In this document: one piece after another, positions 28,362-31,873 of the stretch
Position numbering within the stretch: position 1 is the stretch's first letter
Layout: each line of letters starts with the position of its first letter
Virus record (IMG/VR): IMGVR_UViG_3300027736_000153
Span: 1-31,873 of that record
DNA from: a virus
DNA: 31,873 bases
Direction: 5' to 3' (one strand)
Position numbers and translations under genes: made by a program
Notes under the pieces: generated by a model
Told to the model about the DNA's origin: nothing
What the model saw: only the letters and a program-made list of their open reading frames with translations
Database searches by the model: none

Positions 28362-29306
28362 ATGAGCGATAACACCAACCCACAAGGGAGTGTAGATACA
28401 TCTGTAAGTGGTGCAGCTAATGCATTTATGTCTATTCTTGAGCCACAAACCGAGGAAGCGCAAGCCGACCCAGAGGTTAGTGAAGATGAACAAGCCGAGG
28501 AATTAGACACAAGTGCAGAAGAAACTGTAGATCAAGAAGAAGTTGTAGAAGAACCTTCCAAATACCGAGTGAAAGCTAATGGTGAAGAATTGGAAGTAAG
28601 TCTAGATGAACTTATTAATGGTTACAGTAGGACTGCGGACTATCAGAAAAAGACTCAATCTTTAGCGGAACAGCGCAAGTCAGTAGAATCAGAGCGCATA
28701 AAGATTGATGAAGCTGCTAAGACTCGCGACTTATATGCACAGCGACTGCAACTTATCGATGATATGTTAAGCAAGACCAATCAGGTTGATTTAAGTTCAC
28801 TTAAAGAATCCGATCCTATTGCTTATGCTATTGCGGTAGCAGAGCGCAGCGAAAGTAATGAGAAACAAATGGCTATCAGGGCTGAAAGAGAGCGAGTTGC
28901 ACAAGAGCAACAATCCCATAGAAATCAGGGATTACAAAGCTACATTCAGGCCGAAGCAGAAAAGCTAAAGGCTGCAATACCTGAGTTTAAGGATGAAGCA
29001 AAGGCAGAGGTTCTCAAAAGGGACATCAGAGCTTATGCAAAATCTGCTGGGTATAGCGACCAAGAGTTAGCTAATACTTATGATAGCCGAGCAGTTCGAC
29101 TTCTCTATAATTCAATGCGGTTTGAACAGTTACAAAATGGTAAGGCTGGCCTAAACAAAAAAGTGGTCAGCGCACCTAAGACTATCAGACCAGGCACTTC
29201 TAATCCGAGTAGTGCCGAAAGTGAAGCAACAAAGAAGGACTTTGAAAGACTCCGCAAATCAGGCAACAAAGCGGATGCTGCAAGGTTATTTGAAAAATTT
29301 ATTTAA
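28362..29306 (+). CDS. Scaffolding protein
   Basis: 314 aa. Very acidic N-terminus (residues 30-65 rich in Glu/Asp), then a short motif KYRVKANGEELEVSLDELIN with SRTADYQKKT, and a long coiled coil (about 100-235). The end is basic and helical (KKDFERLRKSGNKADAARLF), as in P22-like scaffolds whose C-terminal helix binds coat. It lies directly before the capsid gene. AAAAGGTAAATT precedes the ATG. It would direct procapsid assembly and then leave or be degraded. Confidence 0.8.
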   Translation: MSDNTNPQGSVDTSVSGAANAFMSILEPQTEEAQADPEVSEDEQAEELDTSAEETVDQEEVVEEPSKYRVKANGEELEVSLDELINGYSRTADYQKKTQSLAEQRKSVESERIKIDEAAKTRDLYAQRLQLIDDMLSKTNQVDLSSLKESDPIAYAIAVAERSESNEKQMAIRAERERVAQEQQSHRNQGLQSYIQAEAEKLKAAIPEFKDEAKAEVLKRDIRAYAKSAGYSDQELANTYDSRAVRLLYNSMRFEQLQNGKAGLNKKVVSAPKTIRPGTSNPSSAESEATKKDFERLRKSGNKADAARLFEKFI

Positions 29307-29318
29307 AGGAATACAGAA

Positions 29319-30269
29319 ATGCCAACATTTACAAGATATGATGCGATTGGATCGCGCGAAGACTTAGCCGATGTTATTTATAACATCTCCCCCCAAGATA
29401 CCCCAATCATGTCATCGATTGGTAAAACCAAAGCTACTGCTGTTTACCATGAATGGCAGACAGATAGCCTTGCTGCTGCAACTACCAGCAATGCTGCTGT
29501 TGAAGGTGCTGATGCAACTTCTGCAACTCTTAGCCCAACAAGCCGAGTCGGTAACTATACACAAATTGTTCAAAAGACAATTCAAGTATCAGGTACTTTA
29601 GAGTCGGTTGACAAAGCTGGTCGCAAGTCTGAAAAGGCTTACCAATTAGCTAAAGCATCTGCTGAAATCAAGCGGGATATGGAAGCAATTATCACAGCTA
29701 ACCAAGCTCAATCTGCTGGCAATAGTTCTACTGCTCGCAAATTAGGCTCATTGCTGTCATGGATTGTTACCAATACTTCCAAAGGTAGCGGCACAACTTC
29801 TGGTGTTGACCCAATTACTTCTGGTGTTTCAGTCCGTACCGATGGTACAACTCGCACATTCACAGAAGCTATGTTGAAGTCAGTAGTAGCTAAAGTGTTT
29901 ACTGCTGGTGGTACACCTGCAACCTTGTTTGTAGCCCCTGGCTTAAAGCAAGATGTATCAAGTTTCGCTGGTATTGCTGCACAGCGCTTTGTTACTGATG
30001 CAAGCCCAACAACCATCATTAGTGCTGCTGATGCTTATTTGAGCGACTTTGGTTTAATCCAAATTGTTCCAAATCGCTTTATGCGGACTCGCGATGCATT
30101 GGTTCTTGATCCTGAGTATGTAGCTTTAGCCTATCTGCGCCCATTCGCAACAAATGAATTGGCAAAGTCTGGTGACAGCGAGAAGACTCAGTTATTGGCT
30201 GAATTCACTCTTGAAGTTAAGAATGAAGCAGCTAATGGCATTATTGCTGACTTAGTAGCAACAGCTTAG
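29319..30269 (+). CDS. Major capsid protein, DUF5309 (SU10-like) family
   Basis: 316 aa. Starts MPTFTRYDAIGSREDLADVI, followed by YNISPQDTPIMSSIGK, the familiar N-terminus of DUF5309 capsids (phage SU10 type). GNYTQIVQKTIQVSGT and the C-terminal DALVLDPEYVALAYLRPF belong to the same HK97-fold family. AAAGGAATACAGAA gives a strong ribosome site, as expected for the most abundant virion protein. A terminator-like hairpin follows the stop. Confidence 0.92.
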   Translation: MPTFTRYDAIGSREDLADVIYNISPQDTPIMSSIGKTKATAVYHEWQTDSLAAATTSNAAVEGADATSATLSPTSRVGNYTQIVQKTIQVSGTLESVDKAGRKSEKAYQLAKASAEIKRDMEAIITANQAQSAGNSSTARKLGSLLSWIVTNTSKGSGTTSGVDPITSGVSVRTDGTTRTFTEAMLKSVVAKVFTAGGTPATLFVAPGLKQDVSSFAGIAAQRFVTDASPTTIISAADAYLSDFGLIQIVPNRFMRTRDALVLDPEYVALAYLRPFATNELAKSGDSEKTQLLAEFTLEVKNEAANGIIADLVATA

Positions 30270-30280
30270 TAGAGTAGAAT

Positions 30281-30303
30281 GGGGGTGGGCAAAACTCACC
30301 TCC
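30281..30303 (+). terminator. Hairpin after the capsid gene, partial terminator
   Basis: GGGGGTGGG (30281-30289) pairs with CTCACCTCC (30295-30303) over a CAAAA loop, 9 bp with two G-U pairs. It is followed by ATTTCT, a weak U-tract, so it may lower read-through from the capsid into the glycosyltransferase genes rather than stop it. Confidence 0.55.
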
Positions 30304-30309
30304 ATTTCT

Positions 30310-31011
30310 ATGATTGTTTATCTGCAAGGCGGTTTAGGTAATCAGATGTTTCAGTATGCGGCTGGTTTAGGCGCAGCTAAGAAGTTGCGGTGCGAGTTAA
30401 TAATTAATAATAGTTTCTATAAAAAACACAAACAAAGGCAGTATGAGCTAGGGGTTTTCCCTATATCAGCATCTACATTTGATAATGTAACTGGTGAGTT
30501 GATAGAGGAAAAGCACTTTGAATACCAAGAAATAACCAAGAATGGAATGATGGTAGGTTATTGGCAATCGGAGAAATACTTTGATAATGTTGCAGAACAA
30601 GTTAGGGCTGAGTTTAAGCTACCTAAACACACAATTGATGAAGGTATGGTGGCAGTTTCGGTCAGGCGAGGTGATTATCTACATTTGCCAGATGTGTTCT
30701 GCTCGCTAGGCGAAGATTATTATTCAAAGGCTAGGGAGATATTCCCAGACTCTACATTTGTAGTATTTTCAGATGATCCAGATTGGGTAGAAGAAAACCT
30801 AAAATGGGCAGATATTGTAATTAAAGGCAATTCAGGTATTGTTGATTTATCTCTACTTTCTTGCTTTAAAAACCATATAATAGCGAATAGTAGTTTTAGT
30901 TGGTGGGGTGCATGGCTGGCCAATGGTGATACAGTTGTAGCACCTAAAGATTGGTTCACTTGTGACTACAATACCAAAGACTTAATTCCTGATAGGTGGA
31001 TCAGAATTTGA
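30310..31011 (+). CDS. GT11-type alpha-1,2-fucosyltransferase-like glycosyltransferase
   Basis: 233 aa. GT11 blocks: GGLGNQMFQYAAG (7-19), VSVRRGDYLHLP (116-127), VVFSDDPDWVEENL (151-164) and ANSSFSWWGAWLA (192-204). These bind GDP-fucose and define the family. It is shorter than most bacterial members (about 270-300 aa), mainly in the middle. It lacks a clear ribosome site and lies behind a hairpin, so expression is probably lower than that of the capsid. Location between capsid and further head genes suggests virion or surface-glycan decoration. Acceptor unknown. Confidence 0.88.
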   Translation: MIVYLQGGLGNQMFQYAAGLGAAKKLRCELIINNSFYKKHKQRQYELGVFPISASTFDNVTGELIEEKHFEYQEITKNGMMVGYWQSEKYFDNVAEQVRAEFKLPKHTIDEGMVAVSVRRGDYLHLPDVFCSLGEDYYSKAREIFPDSTFVVFSDDPDWVEENLKWADIVIKGNSGIVDLSLLSCFKNHIIANSSFSWWGAWLANGDTVVAPKDWFTCDYNTKDLIPDRWIRI

Positions 31012-31337
31012 AGAAGATTTTAGATATAGTAGGCAACAGAATAAGGACTGCATCTTCCGATGGAGAGGGTGGTCTTATCATCGAAACAAAAGAAGATATC
31101 AGCGCTATTATTGAGAACAACAAAGCTCAATATAATCAGATGGATCAGCGCAGTAGATGGGGAGATGATGTATTTGACCCAAGAAACAAAGTAGCATCTA
31201 TTCCCTTAGTTTTATTTCAAGAACTTAATGCTAAAGGAATATGTAGAGGGTTTCATATTATTGACCAAAAGGCTATGAAGGCTTGGTTAAATGATCCTGC
31301 TAATCAGTATTTTAGAACCAGACCAGGCAGAGTCTAA
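31008..31337 (+). CDS. Conserved phage head-region protein (109 aa)
   Basis: TTG at 31008 (TTGA overlap with the previous stop; GGTGGA upstream) gives MKKILDIVGNRIRT, which matches the start of a family I recall in phage head operons; a GTG 4 codons earlier is possible. It ends WLNDPANQYFRTRPGRV, the conserved 'LND..N.yFRT.pG' motif. Function unknown, perhaps a head-completion protein. The stop overlaps the next ATG (TAATG). Confidence 0.65.
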   Translation: MKKILDIVGNRIRTASSDGEGGLIIETKEDISAIIENNKAQYNQMDQRSRWGDDVFDPRNKVASIPLVLFQELNAKGICRGFHIIDQKAMKAWLNDPANQYFRTRPGRV

Positions 31338-31873
31338 TGCATATCGGTATCTGTATCCCAGCAAGAAGTCATATGGAGATTGGCACAGCATTTGATCTGG
31401 CCAATATGTCAGCCTACACAGCAAAGCAGACTAAGCATGATCTGTCGCTATTTACTAGCTCTGGCACTCTTATATTTGACCAAAGAAACAACTTAGTTAA
31501 GGCAGCATTGGAAGCAAAGTGTACCCATATATTGTGGGTAGATGCTGATATGCGCTTTCCTAAAGATACTATTATCAGGCTACTTGCCCATAAGAAGGGT
31601 GTAGTCGGAGTTAATGCAACCACAAGGGTAGAGCCAGTTAAGGCTACTGCTAAGAACTTGTTTATTGACCATGAGAAGAAAGAAGGTCAATGGACTGCTG
31701 TAGATTCTAAGAATAAGACCGGCATTGAGAAAGTATCTGCACTCGGTTGCGGAGTATTACTTGTAGAAACAGAAGTTTATAAGAAGATGGATGAACCTTA
31801 TTTTTGGTTCTATGAAATCCCAGGCGATAAGATTCTGGGTGAGGATGTGTATTTTTGTGTCAAGGCTTTTGAT
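31337..31873 (+). CDS. GT-A fold glycosyltransferase-like protein, N-terminal part (3' end outside window)
   Basis: 179 codons open to the window edge. MHIGICIPARSHMEIGTAFD, FDQRNNLVKAA (51-61), HILWVDADMRFP (67-78, DxD metal site), VVGVNATTR and ALGCGVLLV with a late GEDVYFC (catalytic E-D-type) are the elements of a GT-A glycosyltransferase of the kind seen in phage head operons. It follows two genes after the GT11 enzyme. Donor and acceptor cannot be read. Confidence 0.7.
   Translation, partial: MHIGICIPARSHMEIGTAFDLANMSAYTAKQTKHDLSLFTSSGTLIFDQRNNLVKAALEAKCTHILWVDADMRFPKDTIIRLLAHKKGVVGVNATTRVEPVKATAKNLFIDHEKKEGQWTAVDSKNKTGIEKVSALGCGVLLVETEVYKKMDEPYFWFYEIPGDKILGEDVYFCVKAFD

Overview
The window is most of the genome of a tailed phage (about 40% GC by eye) with a short-tailed, P22/SU10-like virion plan: small and large terminase, P22-type portal, scaffold and a DUF5309-type major capsid protein, plus a cluster of large Gly/Ala-rich proteins of the kind podoviruses eject into the cell. 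The lysis cassette has a SAR-type lysozyme and a nested Rz/Rz1 spanin pair, so the host is Gram-negative, probably a proteobacterium (inference; the sequence does not name it). I see no integrase, tRNA or CRISPR array. The layout reads as a permuted circle: head genes at the right edge would continue through connectors that are not shown and into the tail genes at the left edge.

Region by region. 1-11155 (+): the end of a tail/stabilisation protein, a C1q-like fibre protein, four putative ejection proteins with a GNAT acetyltransferase among them, a short tail fibre, a triplicated glycine-rich adhesin candidate and a small tail protein. 11155-12428 (+): lysis (two small membrane proteins, SAR endolysin, Rz with Rz1 nested in another frame). 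16157-12403 (-): a compressed early operon whose genes overlap by 1-4 nt. It carries an ERF annealing protein, a YqaJ/lambda-type exonuclease, an SSB-like protein, a PD-(D/E)XK nuclease and many tiny zinc-finger or membrane peptides. 16158-16314 is the divergent control region with two inverted repeats. 16315-20462 (+): Cro/YdaS-like regulator, nuclease-like gene, a 354-nt gene-free stretch with a strongly structured RNA, DUF268 protein, replication protein, endonuclease VII-like gene with an in-frame stop, C5-cytosine methyltransferase with a second long reading frame inside it, tiny membrane proteins and a Ref-like HNH nuclease. 22042-20451 (-): metallophosphoesterase plus SprT-like protease. 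22146-31873 (+): Q-like late activator, small conserved phage proteins, GT7 glycosyltransferase, packaging and head genes, GT11 fucosyltransferase and a further glycosyltransferase cut by the window edge.

How the genes fit together: the divergent early region sets the transcription programme, the ERF/exonuclease/SSB-like set handles recombination, the Q-like gene probably opens the late block, and the glycosyltransferases sit among packaging and head genes, which suggests decoration of virion or cell-surface glycans. The most unusual features are (i) the methyltransferase locus: two conserved frames over about 870 bp, a G9 tract inside both, and an endonuclease VII-like gene inserted at its 5' end behind a duplicated start; and (ii) the 16.8-17.0 kb RNA, with its own perfect -10 box and a terminator-like end, that can fold in two mutually exclusive ways. 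Function calls rest on motifs recognised by eye; no database search was run.
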